A stretch of 64,000 bases of DNA from Gautieria morchelliformis. Its lineage: Eukaryota > Basidiomycota > Agaricomycetes > Gomphales > Gomphaceae. Of this stretch, positions 1-11,956 are shown piece by piece. The position numbers and the translations under genes were made by a program. The stretch spans positions 1-64,000 of the forward strand of contig WHVA01000491.1 of assembly GCA_015179125.1 (NCBI GenBank), written 5' to 3'. The notes below the pieces were generated by a model that searched no databases, was not told the origin of the DNA, and was given only the letters and a program-made list of their open reading frames with translations. How positions within the stretch are numbered: the stretch's first letter is position 1; each line of letters starts with the position of its first letter.

Positions 1-353
1 CAGCGAGCCCGTATTATACTACGCTGCGCAGCCAGGGACAACATTTGGCACCCGCCATCAACCCTGCATCTCCTTGACCACCCTGACCCTTGATCGACCC
101 TTGATGCCACCTATTACGCGAGTCGCTTTATTTCCGACACTGTTCCGAGAGTGGAAGTCGGAAATTGGAGTGGAACTGGCAAGGCAAACAGAACTGGTGG
201 GAGTTTTCCCAGAAGCGGAATCATTTCCGAAAGCGGAGGTGGAGATGGAATCGGAACCGGAAGCCGAGTCGGAAATAGAGTTGGAACTGGGTGCGGTGTC
301 GGAACTGGATGGGGTGTCGGAACTGGAAATGGAAAACAGGGTGTCCCCTGACA
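1..353 (-). mobile_element. LTR of the gypsy-1 family, cut by the window edge
   Basis: This is the reverse complement of the first part of the 490-bp LTR seen at 15480-15969, 21224-21713 and 53268-53739. The LTR begins with TGTCAGGGGACACC read leftward from 353, passes through a run of GGAA/CGGAA-type short repeats, and reaches the GTATTATACTACGCTGCGC stretch at the left edge. The short-repeat run is longer here than in the 53268 copy. Whether a full element lies to the left cannot be seen. Confidence 0.9.
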
Positions 354-360
354 GGGATAC

Positions 361-914
361 TGTAAGGACCCGGCCTTTGGCCGGTTACTTACCGGTACAA
401 CCCTTTTTCCGAGCCCGAGCCTTGTGATACTCGTGCCCAAGTACTTGTGATTCTAATCCTGCACCCGAGCCCGAGCCCGAGCTTGAGCTCATATCCGACC
501 TTGATCCCATGCCCAAATCCCCTTAGTTACTGATCCTGTTCCATCACGCATCATTCATATATTGACTTCACCCTGACCTCGCCCTGACCCCCCCCCTGAA
601 TATGCTCGCCCCTGACCCTTACCCTCGCTCGTATATAAACCCCCCTGTATGCATTCCTACTCCTCAGTCTGAAAATCAACTATCGTACCTCCTGATCCTT
701 AGCTAGTTTCTAAGCCTTCACCTCTTGAGCCAAACCTCGCCTTTTATTTGTTTACCTCCAAAGTTGGGACTCATGCGTAGGGTCAGCGCAGCACATAAGC
801 TGAAGCCAAGTCCCTCTCCGACCTCCCTATCAGAACCTCACTCCATAACCTCGGACCTTACCTCAGGTTTCACCCCTGAGCTCGGTCATCCTTACGAAGG
901 ATCGTATTGTAACA
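361..914 (+). mobile_element. Solo LTR, second LTR family (family B)
   Basis: About 554 bp that matches 46588-47148 along its whole length in the same orientation. It starts TGTAAGGACCCGG and ends CGTATTGTAACA, so it has TG...CA ends. A TATA-like GTATATAAACC lies near 631-641, as expected for an LTR promoter. The bases on either side (GATAC and GTCCT) do not form a target duplication, unlike the other copy, so this copy may have arisen or been moved by recombination. No internal retrotransposon region follows. It lies 7 bp from the gypsy-1 LTR. Confidence 0.8.
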
Positions 915-3066
915 GTCCTTGACTAAAGTGAACCATTAGAGAGTATATGTTGGGAATATATATTAGCTTCAGCCAGTTCTGACAGTGATAAAAAATATGA
1001 GCTTATCATGTGAATTTACTAAGTCTAATGCATCCACTTGTAGCCACCACACACGTCTGCTGCAGGACTACTTTAGGAATGCAACAACAATGAACCCTAT
1101 TCCTCCCTCAACTGCTGACATCGTGATCAATCCAGTCCATCTAACAGACACCACCAACAGATCATGACCACCCACCTCATCTCACCCCTCCATCCCTCCC
1201 TATCTCAAAGTTGGACATGAAATTGGTGGACACTCTCGTGGGAGTAGATCAGAAGTGATCACATGGCTTATGGAGAGTGTTGGAGTGAGGTTTGCATTTC
1301 CCTCACATTGCCAAGCCTATGAGGTGGGAGGAAGAATTAAGCACTGGGGAGACTGGAACTGGCAGCACAAGGCAGGGGAAAGGGTCTTGTGGAGGCTCTG
1401 ATGGACAAGGTCATGAAATTGGGAATATAATCCAGTGGGAAACCACTGTCGTTGGGCTCGTAGTGGTACATGGTGAGCATGTGAGGGGAGTTAATGTCAC
1501 GTTGAATTCCGGTAAGCCCGAGAAGCGGCTCTAGAGCCCTTGCACAATAAGGTAAGAACGCTGCGCTACTTAAACTCTGAATAACCAACATCCATCGAAA
1601 CAAGGGGCCAGAGTTGTGATCTCCATGAAGAAGGAAACGTCTGCGCAGCCTTTGGATTCAAACATCATGTACATCACACATGAATATTTTCTACAATGGT
1701 TAAGTTAAGCTGCGTTGTCTTAGCACCGGAACGAAGAGACAAACACAAGCCGGGCCTTGTGGTCAAATCCGAAATATCACAAGCTTCGTCAAACGGGAAA
1801 GGGAAAATTGTCCCAACACAGGACCTATTGGCAGACATTCCCGAAGGCAGTTTGTTAGATATCCTCAATTCCTACACTGGTGCTCAAGTTATGTATACAC
1901 CGAAGCCAAAGCCTCGTGGGAAAGCTTCTAAGAGTCAACTTGACTGTCACCATCCAACTCCTCGTCGCAAGTGAGCCTTCACGTCGGCTGCAGAGGAGGA
2001 AGCAAACGCGGATGAACAACGTACGACTGCAGGAGGAGAGTGTGAGGGTGAACACGTTTGCTGATGGAGTTGCGATGGCCGTGCGAGGATGGCCAGGGTG
2101 GTGTAGACACTGGGTAAAAGCTGGTGAAAAGGTAACGATTGTTTGTTTTAACCTAGCAACATAGGCCAGAATAACAGCCCGAGACTCTTCATTTTGGCGC
2201 GATTGCAGCTGAAAGCAGGGCAGTAGGTGGACCATCAGCAGGGGCTAGCAGTGAGATACACCGCTCTGGTGTCTGTAGCGTGCATATAATGGCGTCCAGT
2301 TGCTGACGAGCAGATCATTGTGTCGTCAAACTTACAAGATTGACTGTACCGTGGAAAGGCCGACTCAGAAGATGGATCCTGGGCTGGAGTTTCGTAGCCT
2401 GCATGCACTGGGTAAATCGGGAGTATCGGAGGAAACCAAGACCACAGCGCCATGCGCTGGTACGGATGTCGACCAAGGTACTTGCTATTTGTGCCTGTGA
2501 CTGATACAGGACTTTGCGCAACGAGCATGTGTATATTGCGCGTCGGCCCTATTACCAGAGGTTCGCCTCGAAGTTTGTACCATTTGATCAGAGTTGCACA
2601 CCGCAGGGATTGCACATATACCTGGTGACAGTGACGTACCACCAGGAAGAATACCATGAGAGAAAACGCCTGACCTTAAATGTCAGACGGTGACATGATC
2701 TCTGGCGGATGCCGAACGGGCCGTGCAATAATTCCGAAGCTTCTAATTCTGACGCTCAGATCGGCCATTGAGACGCTTAGCGGCCGGCGAGCTCGCTTCA
2801 TGGTTGAAAGACACTCACAAGTTTCAGCCATGATTTCCCCTACTACCGTGCAATATCGATGAAACAACGTTTGCAGGGCTGGCTACGGTGGACGGCCATA
2901 CATCGCGATGATAACTGCTGGCAGGTCACTCTATTGACAGCCACGCGGTCGTCCGGCCTTCTCTTGTAACGTACGTAGCGTATGTCATCTGACGAAGCAG
3001 CTCTGTTCCCGACTCCGATAAATACCATACCTTAAGTATGCACAAACGGAGAGGCGTTCGGTGGCC
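915..3066. other. No gene recognised
   Basis: Only short open frames are present. One plus-strand frame at 1696-1974 (92 codons, containing DLLADIPEGSLLDILN) and one minus-strand frame at 2235-2657 have somewhat protein-like composition, but I recognise no family and no splice pattern that extends them. The stretch also contains the promoter region of the secreted hydrolase gene that starts at 3067. Confidence 0.5.
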
Positions 3067-5333
3067 ATGATCCTCCTCCCTTTACTTGTCCTGTTTGCGC
3101 CCTCCCTTGCGGCCGCCCAGAACACATGGTGCGGGAAGCATTACATGCAAGGGTCTCCTGTGGTCCCTCCGGGCGGCCAGTTCCAGTTCCCTGCCACGTC
3201 TGATGTACCATTGCTCAACTTGCAATGTTCTCCGGCAGTGAAGCCTTACTTGGCTGGAGAAACAGCATCACTCATAGTCGATGCCAGAATCACCTCGCTC
3301 AAAGTCCCCGGGGCAACTCCATTGTCGAACACGAAAAACGCAACATCTCTGCACGTCTCCGTTTCTGTGAATGGGCATGCTCATTCCTTAGGATCAGTCC
3401 CGCTCAACTCGACTGGCACAGAATTCTCGCTTTCATTGCACTCCCTCACTCCTCGAAAGCAACCCTACACGGTCACATGCACTGCTGTGCTCTCTGGATC
3501 TTCTAGTCAAAAATTTGTCACGTCTACGCAGCTCCTCTATCTGGAACCGCCTTCGACAGGTTCCGTAACCAAACAGGACTTCCGCACGGGGTCTCTCCTC
3601 GTTAGGAACGGGTCGTCTTGGGAGCCCATATTCCCAATGGGCTTTTACACATCCTTTACCGGATATCTAAGTAAGCCTCATCATTGTGGGCGACCCCATT
3701 GATACGACGATATACCCTAGCCAATCTCTCCAATGTGGATGCCATCAAAGCACGCGGGTACGGAGTTTAGTTTCGTGTCATATAAACCTATGACATATAC
3801 AGCTGACAGGCTAAATGTCATCCACCCTGTGCCAACGTTCGATAATATGACCGCCTTTGCACAGGTTTGTGAATCACCCATCAAATGCTTAAACCAGTTT
3901 ACTGAAATTTTCTTCAAGGCACTCGATAGAATGGAAGAGCTTGGATTATGGTTAATGTACGACATGCGATTGTAAGTTACCCAGTTTTGGTTGTTTGCTT
4001 TATCTAAAGGGGAATGATAGTACTTATCAAAACTTGGTGAGGGTTCCTGCACCCTACACATGCATGGCGCTCTCATAACCTGGGGATTCAGACATCTGTA
4101 ACAGAGCAAGTAAATATGATCAAAGACCGTTCCAATCTCCTCCTTTGGTAAATTATTATTGGCGTACCATCGACCCCTAACTTGCCTGACTCCCATGATT
4201 ATTCTAGGTACACTGGTGATGAGCCTGGTAAAAAAAATATTAATATTATTATAGGCGTGATCGGCCGACTAACAGAAACATTTCCAGACGGAACCAGTGA
4301 CCCGCTCAACGCAACTAAAATCACGTACGACCTCATCAACGACTTAGATGGCGGAGGCTATCATCCGGTCTCTTTAGTTCTCAATTGCCAGGACTACTTC
4401 TTCGCAGACTACGCCTTGGGCGCCGACGTCCTTCTGCAAGATGTCTGTACGTCATCAAAATAAAAATAAACAGTTTCTGCTCGTTACCCACTTATTTATT
4501 TCTTTGATTCAAGACCCGGTCGATATCAACGCGACGTTTTCTAGGGTATGGGGAACACCATGTACACCGTGAGTGATGATAAATTTTAGCCGGCTCTAAC
4601 TTGCGCTAATCGTGCAATCAGGGACTATGGCGACTGTGGCTGCGACAATTGCGTCGGTAGCTTTGAGGACATCTCTACACGGGTGGACGAGTTCAAGCAG
4701 CGTTTGGACCTTCTGGGCCGAGGCCGTAACACCGCAGTCTGGACTGTTCCACAGGCGTTTGGGAACGAGAGGTTAGTCTGATACCTATTTCCAAGTATGC
4801 CTATTCTGACTTTGGTGGTCGCCATCTTCAAGTTACTGGCCTCGCCCTCCCACTGGCCAAGAATGGCTGATCGAGAGCGTGCTCGGCATCAACCATGGTT
4901 CACTAGGAGTAAGCCGCCCAATCATGATGAATGTCCTATGGATCACACGGGACTGAATACAAATCAGATCCTTCCCTGGATTGACCCAACAACCCCTGAC
5001 ATCACCACCTCAAGCTCTGCGTTAGCTGCTGCTATCCCCCACGCCCTTCCATTCTTCTCCACACCAAACGTGACGTTCACCCCCTTCAGGCAGAACAACG
5101 TCGACGTAGCGTTTTGGACGCTCGGCGGCCAGACATTGCTTATGGCCGCGAACCCGAACCAGTCGAACGTATCGCTCGTGCTCCAAGGTGTGACCAGCGG
5201 AACAGCTACAGAGATCCTCAATGGTGGTGCAAACCTTGTCGCGCAAAGTGGGGGTGTTGTGCTGACGTTGGAGGCGATGGGTACTTCAGCATGGATCTTT
5301 CAACAGAGTGCGGTGACAATCTCGGGATCATGA
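3067..5333 (+). CDS. Secreted glycoside-hydrolase-superfamily-like protein
   Basis: The first ATG is at 3067 and opens a signal peptide (MILLPLLVLFAPSLAAA, then QNTWC), so the product should be secreted. An N-terminal beta-rich region with several N-glycosylation sequons (about residues 20-210) is followed by a barrel-like region with NLSNVDAIKARG, LWLMYDMR, LLLWYTGDEPDGTSDP, VLNCQDYFFADYA, a Cys-rich DYGDCGCDNCVGSF segment, WTVPQAFGNE and GINHGSLG, and ends with a beta domain (VDVAFWTLGGQTLLMAANPN). I recall this layout from uncharacterised agaricomycete proteins annotated as glycoside hydrolase superfamily; substrate and catalytic residues are not known to me. About nine introns can be placed, for example after GDEP and before ILPWIDPTTPD. 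The splice after MYDMR (about 3970-4093) did not resolve to a clean frame, so that junction, or one base there, is uncertain. Stop TGA at 5331-5333. Confidence 0.75.
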
Positions 5334-5492
5334 TGTAGCTCCATACCTGCCAGTGCGAAGCAGCAGCTATGTCGATACTTACTAGTATATCGATTCTTCT
5401 CAAGATGTGAAAATATTTTTCGCAAGTAACATGTGATAACTTGGTGAGCGGCTGTTTGTGGCGTGAGTTTCCACAGCAACTAGGTTGCCGCG

Positions 5493-6835
5493 ATGTCTGT
5501 TGCTTATGCTCTAGAGAAACAGGTGGCCATTTCTGCCGTGCTCCGTGCTTGCAACTTGGCATCGTCTGTCTTCAATAAATTGGTCAAGAATGAGACCGTC
5601 ACCAAAGACGACAAGTCTCCCGTTACGGGTCCGTTCTTTGGCATGACCTGTCACCGAGAGAGCGAGATTTACTAGCAGCATGCAACAGTCGCGGACTACT
5701 CAGCCCAGGCACTTATCAACACGATGCTCTGCCATGCATTTCCTGAAGATCCCATAGTCGGGGAAGAGGACACCGCTACGTTCCGAGGCTCTGCCGCTGC
5801 CTCGCCTGCGACTCAGCTCCTGAGAGAGCGCATATCGTCGCTGGCGAACGAGGCTCTGCAGGAGGAGCTCGCAACGGGCGACCAGGAGAGCTGGGGTATT
5901 GGTCCACAGGCACCTAGACGTTCGACGGAAGAATTGCTGGATGCGATCGACCGCGGAAGCCATCCTGGTGGGCCAAAAGGCCGTGTGTGAGCTTTCGCAG
6001 CCGTGAATGCCCTTGTGACTGAGGGGCACTAGGGATGTGGACGTTGGATCCCATTGACGGCACAAAAGGCTTTCTTCGCGGCGAACAATACGCCGTTTGC
6101 CTGGCGTTGATCGTGGATTCACAGGTGCAGGTAGGCGTCATCGGGTGCCCGAATTTACCATACGATTGGAGTGGGAACACTGAGGAAAAGGGTGTTATTT
6201 TTGTCGCGGTAAAGGGACAGGGGGCAGAGCAGGTTTATTCTTTCTGGACCGTGCGAGACGGGGACTTACTTCGTGTTATCAGAGAACATTGACTGGAAAG
6301 ACGCCTATGCCATTAAAGATCCCTTCATCGATTCCCCGCAGGCTTCTCGAGTCGTATGAATCGGGGCATTCCTCGCATGGCCTCAGTGACCGAGTATCGA
6401 AGATCCTTGGTCAGTCCTATTGTGCAAGTATTTACTAGTAGTATCTAAAGCAGCACAGGCATCACGCAAGCACCTCTACGCCTCGATTCTCAGGTTAAAT
6501 ATGGTGCACTAGCCAGGGGGGACGGCATGGCGTACTTTAGAATGCCCACCGGCGTGGGATACAAGGAGAAAATTTGGGTGAGTTAATATGCACACCTACA
6601 TGTCAGTCTTATGGGCTTCTTCTTTTGTGCATTCATCTAGGACCATGCACCCGGCAATCTCATCGTAACCGAGGCGGGGGGGCTCGTGACTGACTCGCGG
6701 GGCCAGCCCCTCAATTTCGGCCTGGGGCGTACATTGGGCGAGAACCACGGTGTGATTGGAGCAGGGAAGGAGGTCCACGCTAGCATTCTAGAGGCTGTAC
6801 AGAAAGCGCAAGGGGAGTCGAAGGCCAAGGCCTGA
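5493..6835 (+). CDS. MET22: 3'(2'),5'-bisphosphate nucleotidase (inositol monophosphatase fold)
   Basis: Six exons (5493-5628, 5689-5982, 6033-6232, 6283-6409, 6459-6577, 6641-6835) splice with correct phases into 356 residues, essentially the 357 of yeast Met22/Hal2. The family removes the 3' phosphate from PAP and PAPS, preventing PAP build-up during sulfate assimilation; the yeast enzyme is Mg-dependent and inhibited by lithium and sodium. Visible signatures are VADYSAQ, the metal-binding PIVGEED, WTLDPIDGTKGFLRGEQYAV (metal and phosphate site), ESYESGHSSHG and the C-terminal WDHAPGNLIVTEAGG that binds metal and substrate. The gene appears intact. It starts 159 bp after the preceding gene on the same strand. 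The first donor is the less usual GTCCGT. Confidence 0.95.
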
Positions 6836-6966
6836 AATGTACGAAACATAGCTACCGATGAGGGAGCCGATAAGTAAATATGGATACACTGGTGTTGTAC
6901 CTAATGTGAAGCCGTTGGGATAAGTATATTAGGACCCATAATGCCTACCACAACTCTATAAATTCA

Positions 6967-7877
6967 CTACTTCTTCTCGATTGGACCAGCTGGTATACCG
7001 AGGAATCCACGCAGAGCTTCGCGCTTTGCGGCAGTATCGCCTGTGATTGGGACCTCGTAGCTCTCCATTAGGGATTCATACCGCTCTTCTGCAGACGGAC
7101 GATCGACAAAAACATTAGCAAAAGCGCAGCGGTGGGGTCGAACAAGCACGTACTTGTCAAATGTTCATATTCTCCTCTAGTGGATGGAAAGTTGGAGGGA
7201 AATTTACGATTCTTCATCGGAAGGATCTTGATGGGTGACAGCGATTTGGTAGCGAGGGCGTTGTGTAGTCGACAAGGCAGTCGTTCCTGGCTAAGCTCCC
7301 AGGTACACAATTACTACCCATTAAGTACACACGTCGCATAGATCCAGCACTCACTCTAGTTTGTACGCCTCTATTTGCGCTTTGAGACTTGCCTCGAGGG
7401 CGGTTGTATCGTGAGCAGCAGGAGGCTCGCTCTCGCGATGGGCAGCAAACTGCTCTTTGAGAGATTGGATCTCCCCCCGAGCCGCCTCTGGCCTTCCTCA
7501 ATGGTATCCAGACGTTCTAAAAGCGAAGCCATCACATTGTCTGAGGCATGGGGGATGGTGGAGACGGCGTGCGACGCTGCTTGGAACTGCTTGGAGAGCT
7601 GCGCGAATGATGTGCTGACATTATGCTGCCATGTCGTGATGTCATTCGCTTGCCACGACGCACCCGGGGTTTGGGGTTGATCTCGGTCATCGTTCTGGGT
7701 CGAGCTACCGTAGATTGATGGTTCTGCAGAGGAGAAACGACTCTCCAAGACCGTCACACCATTGAGATGCATGGTTGTAGGACGAGCGTATGGCATGGAG
7801 ACGAGCAGCTTTTGAAATGTATCCAGAAAGATGGAAGCAGACACGTCGTCTAGTCTCCGGAAAGATGGGTACGACAC
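6967..7877 (-). CDS. Unknown coiled-coil protein with one apparent frame break
   Basis: Read on the minus strand from ATG at 7877. The N-terminal two thirds (MSYPSFRRLDDVSASIFLD...) leads into a coiled coil with heptad-like LLERLDTIEEGQRRLGG, which continues as EIQSLKEQFAAHRE in the next frame. The shift falls in a run of six C (plus strand) at 7473-7478; one more base would join the frames. Downstream exons encode LATKSLSPIKILPMKNR, FPSTRGEYEHLT and KERYESLMESYEVPITGD, ending GPIEKK with the stop at 6967-6969, joined by two ordinary introns. The C-terminal part resembles hypothetical proteins of other agaricomycetes as I recall them, but I cannot name a domain or function. The break could be a sequencing error or a real mutation. 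Confidence 0.6.
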
Positions 7878-8308
7878 GTCGACCAGCTCAGAGGAGCGCC
7901 AGCAAGTTATCGGATAATCTCGGAGTATCGTGAGCCGATTAGCCGTGGGTACAGCCCAGGCTATGCATCACGTACGGTAGGCCCAGTGATGCTTTAAAGT
8001 TCAGAGTGCCTACGGGCAGCACTGATCAATGGGCGACCAGCATTTTGCGAGCATGATTGCGGTGCAACTGCTCATGCGTGGTTCGTGGGTGATGCTGGCC
8101 TTAATCTTTGGCGCGATTTGACAGCATGGTGGTGGGTCTGGTGAAGGAGTTGGCGCTATTGGCTGAGTATTTCGCCTGCCGCGCGTGCCGACTCCGTGGA
8201 CAGCGCAAGCAACTTAATCAACCGAAAGTTCATCCTGCTCCTGCTACTTACAGTAAGGAATTCTCCCATTTCAGCGCCGGTTTTCTGCTAACATCAAGGA
8301 TGTTCATT

Positions 8309-10230
8309 TCACAGCCGCACGAGTGATGTCCATAAAATTTCGCTGTAAAGCATCACAATCACTGTACTGGCGTCGCCCATGCCATCGCCGGGTAGAGTCC
8401 CCACTCCTTCAGCCACTGCGTGAAAAGTCCAGCAATCTTCCTGTGTCCGGCAGCATTCGGGTGCTGATTGCTGTCCCCGCAAGAAAATCAAGCCGGCATG
8501 CACCCTTGCGGTACATATAAACACTCACCCCGGAAAAACCTAATTAGAGGTGCATGCACCTCTTAAGGATCAAGAAACCGCAAAGTCGACGGCACTCACG
8601 TCGGCATATGTCACCCAATTCGTCGTGTTGACGAGGAAGATATTCTTATCTCCCCGACTGTGCCTACGAGAATTGATGCATCAGAGCCGGCGGGACGACT
8701 CTCCATGTGCGACTGACCGTGTATTGACAATCTCTCCGTATCGGCCCTCGTAATATTGGCCTATCGTCCCGTCCGCGTTGGGCCACCCCCAAGGCGTGAG
8801 GACAAAGAAGGGCTGATAAGGATATAAACGGCGAAGACGATCCGTGAATTTTAGGTACGTCTAAAGTGGAAACCCAAGCGTTATTTATATGCTTTTTCTG
8901 ATCATCAACCATGCCTACGTCCACAAAAGCAGTTCCGGTGATATTCTGAGCAGCGTCATTGGCCCTGTAGAGTGGCCTCAGAAAATGGTTGCGAGTAAGA
9001 TGCAGGGGTGAGTGCTTGCCCGATATGAATGACGACGTGAGTCGGTCCTGGTATGTCCTTTTTGAAACTCCACGGTGTAGTCTAATGCGCTATCATAAGG
9101 CTTGATGCAACTATGATCATAGGAGAAAGCCCAAACGAAATTATGGTCGCTAGTGTAGTAGAAACCGGTATCCTCCGTCTAAAAATGGGCAAGACATTAA
9201 AAATAGAACCGAGTACCACCAGCACGGATCGACCCACCCTAAAAAATTGATATGACACTCCGTGTACGTTTCCAAACGACAGGATATCCTATGTGGAAGA
9301 TCATTTATGTTCAGCCACCCCAACGCTCTGCTTTACAGAATTCTTACGGTCAAAGCGGCTCCCGGTTGGGCGTTCACATTATGCTCAGCCCTGAATGTCT
9401 CGCCTGTGATAAACGGCCATGCACCATCCACGCCATTGTCAAGGAATTGCCCCTAGCACATACATTAATCATTATGCATCGCTTCGTGAGACCTACATTA
9501 GAATGCTATACCGCTGACAAACTATCGCCTATGAACTGAAATGCAATCCTCGAGGGCTTGTAAGTCAATGCCTTGGCTCCCTGTTCAGAGTTACGTTGAT
9601 CAAAATTGCCCCGGTCATCAGAGAAATCGTCCTGACCGGGTTGAGAACGATGCTCTCGACGTTAAGACGATTGTTCTGCCACCCTTGGGCGTTGATTCTT
9701 ACGACGCTCCTTGAACTATTCATTCCGTTTGGATCCGGATCAAGGGGTAAAATGTTGACCCCCTCGGACACATTGAGCGATTTAAAGAGGGGAAGGATAT
9801 CAGCGAGGCGACAGCAACATGGCGTACAACCTACTGGAAAGGTCCATAGTTGACAGAACAGCCAATCGCGGCCCAGGGTTGCGTAGTATGTGGACCGAGA
9901 TTAAGCGTAAGAGACGAGAGATTCTCAACGTATAGTTTGAATCCAGATCCGGTCCTGAATTCGAACATCTGGTCCCTCAACAAGGAATAGGCACAGACGG
10001 AAGCATGAGTACTTGCCACCATGTTCCAGGTGCTTCATCCCAACTGTTTCAAATATTTAGTTAGTACGCTGACTATAGAACAAGCCCGGTACACACCTTC
10101 CGTTGAGGTGCACCCTGGGGTCCGCAATATTCAGTGCTGTGTTACTTGATGCAGTAACGGCTGGAGAGGAACTGATCATGAGGATTAAACCAAAGCTGAA
10201 CCAAAGGAGCATCTCCAACAGCCTCGCCAT
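8309..10230 (-). CDS. Secreted SGNH/GDSL-type esterase
   Basis: Read from ATG at 10230. The N-terminus MARLLEMLLWFSFGLILM is a signal peptide or signal anchor. A beta-rich N-terminal domain follows (DPRVHLNG, WDEAPGTWW, TGSGFKLYVENLSSLTLNLG, VRINAQGWQNNRLNVESI), then the SGNH hydrolase core: FIGDSLSAGQ (block I, nucleophile Ser), GNVHGVSYQFF, THVVIHIGANDAAQNITG (block III), FFVLTPWGWPNADGTIGQYY and, near the C-terminus, QHPNAAGHRKIAGLF (block V, catalytic His). The fold hydrolyses ester bonds in carbohydrates or lipids; the two-domain layout is like carbohydrate acetylesterases, but the substrate is not settled. At least eight introns are needed, and two of them (after APGTWW and after HVVIHIG) use GC donors. 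No frame break was found. Confidence 0.85.
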
Positions 10231-11248
10231 ATTATACCACGCCTTCCATGGCTTTCGGGTGACCCCTCTTATACTAGTTTTGCGAGGGGCTTATTTGCAT
10301 ATTGTAGCGAGTAATCTCCGAGCGATGACGCTGATTCCTGGTCACCTGGACGTCTCTTACTGCAACGTTCCGACGTAGACTCCCGTAGAATTGTCACCGT
10401 GCCGCGGAGAGCGTCCACGATGACCCTTAAGTATTGCCTTCTTACAACCGACAGCGTACAGATACGGCATAAGGTGAGGACTGACCCCAAACGAATCGGT
10501 AGCCGTCTAAAAGCGAGCTAGTGCTTTACCTGTCACATCAGAAGCGGTAGCCGGTTTGGTACATGTCAGGTGCGGAACGCGACAAAGACATGATCCCCCC
10601 GTAGACTGAAGTCATCCAGGATGGGTATAGTGTGATTCTTGAGGAAAGGCGCGGTTGGGCGAACTCAAGTATGCAGATAGGGTTTAACGGCGTCGAAGCC
10701 TCGATGATGAGTAGCAGATCAAATCTGACGTAGTGAGTGAGTCTAGTTTTTGCAGAACGAAATTGAAAAGCTGTCCGAAGCATTACACGCGGGGCACTTA
10801 ATCCTCACCTATCCACGTCACTTTACCGGGTTTGTCTCCCTCTAACTGAACGAGAGGCTCGGCAGCGGAAGGGGAAATGGCTCTTCATCAACTAATAGTT
10901 GACTTATTCTCTACGAGGCTTGACAAGATCGGAGCGCCACATGGAATTATGACGAACGATAACAAGGCTTCCACGAGTTACTGTAACGTGCACCCTTCGA
11001 GAAGAAGTTGCGTCGCATCTGCAAAGATGTTCTCGACACTGTTTGCGCTTTGTACCGAGCAGCTCCACAACGAGCCTGATTTCATAATTCCGGATATCCA
11101 TGAGACGGTCTCATACACTCCAAACATGTAGCCGAATCATCAAGCACGACTGCCAAATAACCTCGCAGGTTTAAATGGACAATCGAGTTAAAAGCTGATG
11201 ACAATTCACCTGGCGTCACTGGTCCTGTTGTCAGCCTGCAGATGAACG
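10231..11248. other. No gene recognised
   Basis: Upstream region of the minus-strand esterase gene. Short frames only. A minus-strand stretch near 10600-10680 reads FLKNHTIPILDDFSLRGDH, which faintly resembles the N-lobe of fungal protein kinases, but nothing on either side supports a kinase gene. Confidence 0.5.
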
Positions 11249-11792
11249 CAAATAACAGTAATAAACCTCATACGTTGAATCAGACTATGACTCCACGTTA
11301 AAGGATACTATAAATTTCGACCAACTTATATCTTCTTCGAAAATATAACGGCCGTGCACTTCTGACCTCGGATACGCAATACACCGTGATAACCCAATCT
11401 GATATAGGTGTTCGGCAGATTTCTACAGATCATAGTCGACCGCAATAGCAGGGATCCTTAAGCCAGAGCCGTAATAGTGACTGTGACTGTTGTCGTATCG
11501 ATGCTGCATGCACCCAAGCCATGTTAGTTTTTTACAACTTGAAACTTCGGGAATACTCACCAAACCATCGTAGGTTGAAGAGCAGCAAGTGGGAGCCATT
11601 GAAGAGCATGAGAGCCGAGCGACGTGCACTGAATGTGTTCCAACGAAGATGGCTGTACTCTAGCAAAACGAACCGTAATAAAAATATGACCTTGGCATAT
11701 CCAAGGACATATTTTCATGACGCTTTCGTCCTGCCAAGCAAGCATCGCAGTAGAATAGAAACGCCACTTGAATGCACGAAGGGCGTAGCTGG
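11249..11792. repeat. Dispersed duplication, copy 1
   Basis: This stretch matches 22702-23327 in the same orientation with only scattered differences, starting at CAAATAACAGTAATAAACC and ending at GCGTAGCTGG. Copy 1 lacks the roughly 90-bp insertion seen in copy 2 at 23024-23112. On the minus strand both copies contain a short frame ending SIPAIAVDYDL or RIPAIAVDYDL. I do not recognise a protein family, so this may be the end of a host gene copied here or a non-coding repeat. Confidence 0.8.
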
Positions 11793-11956
11793 CGATGGAC
11801 TGCGGGGCAGAACGCTATGGCAGGGCCGTCTGGATGAGTCGGCTGTCAGAACCGTGACAAAAACTCGGTGACGGGTTTAGGAGATACTTTTATGTAACTT
11901 TGAAAGCTTGGACAATTTCTAAGAACCTGTGCCAGGAAATTCATCACCACACGAGC

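Noticed and set aside
8785-8792. Possible frameshift in the SGNH esterase at the C-run in the WGWPNADG segment
   Set aside because: Recounting gives five C in the run, which reads TPWGWPNADG in frame. The gene is continuous here.
10538-10783. Minus-strand kinase-like string NHTIPILDDFS
   Set aside because: Only about 20 residues resemble a kinase lobe; no catalytic loop or DFG motif follows in any frame.
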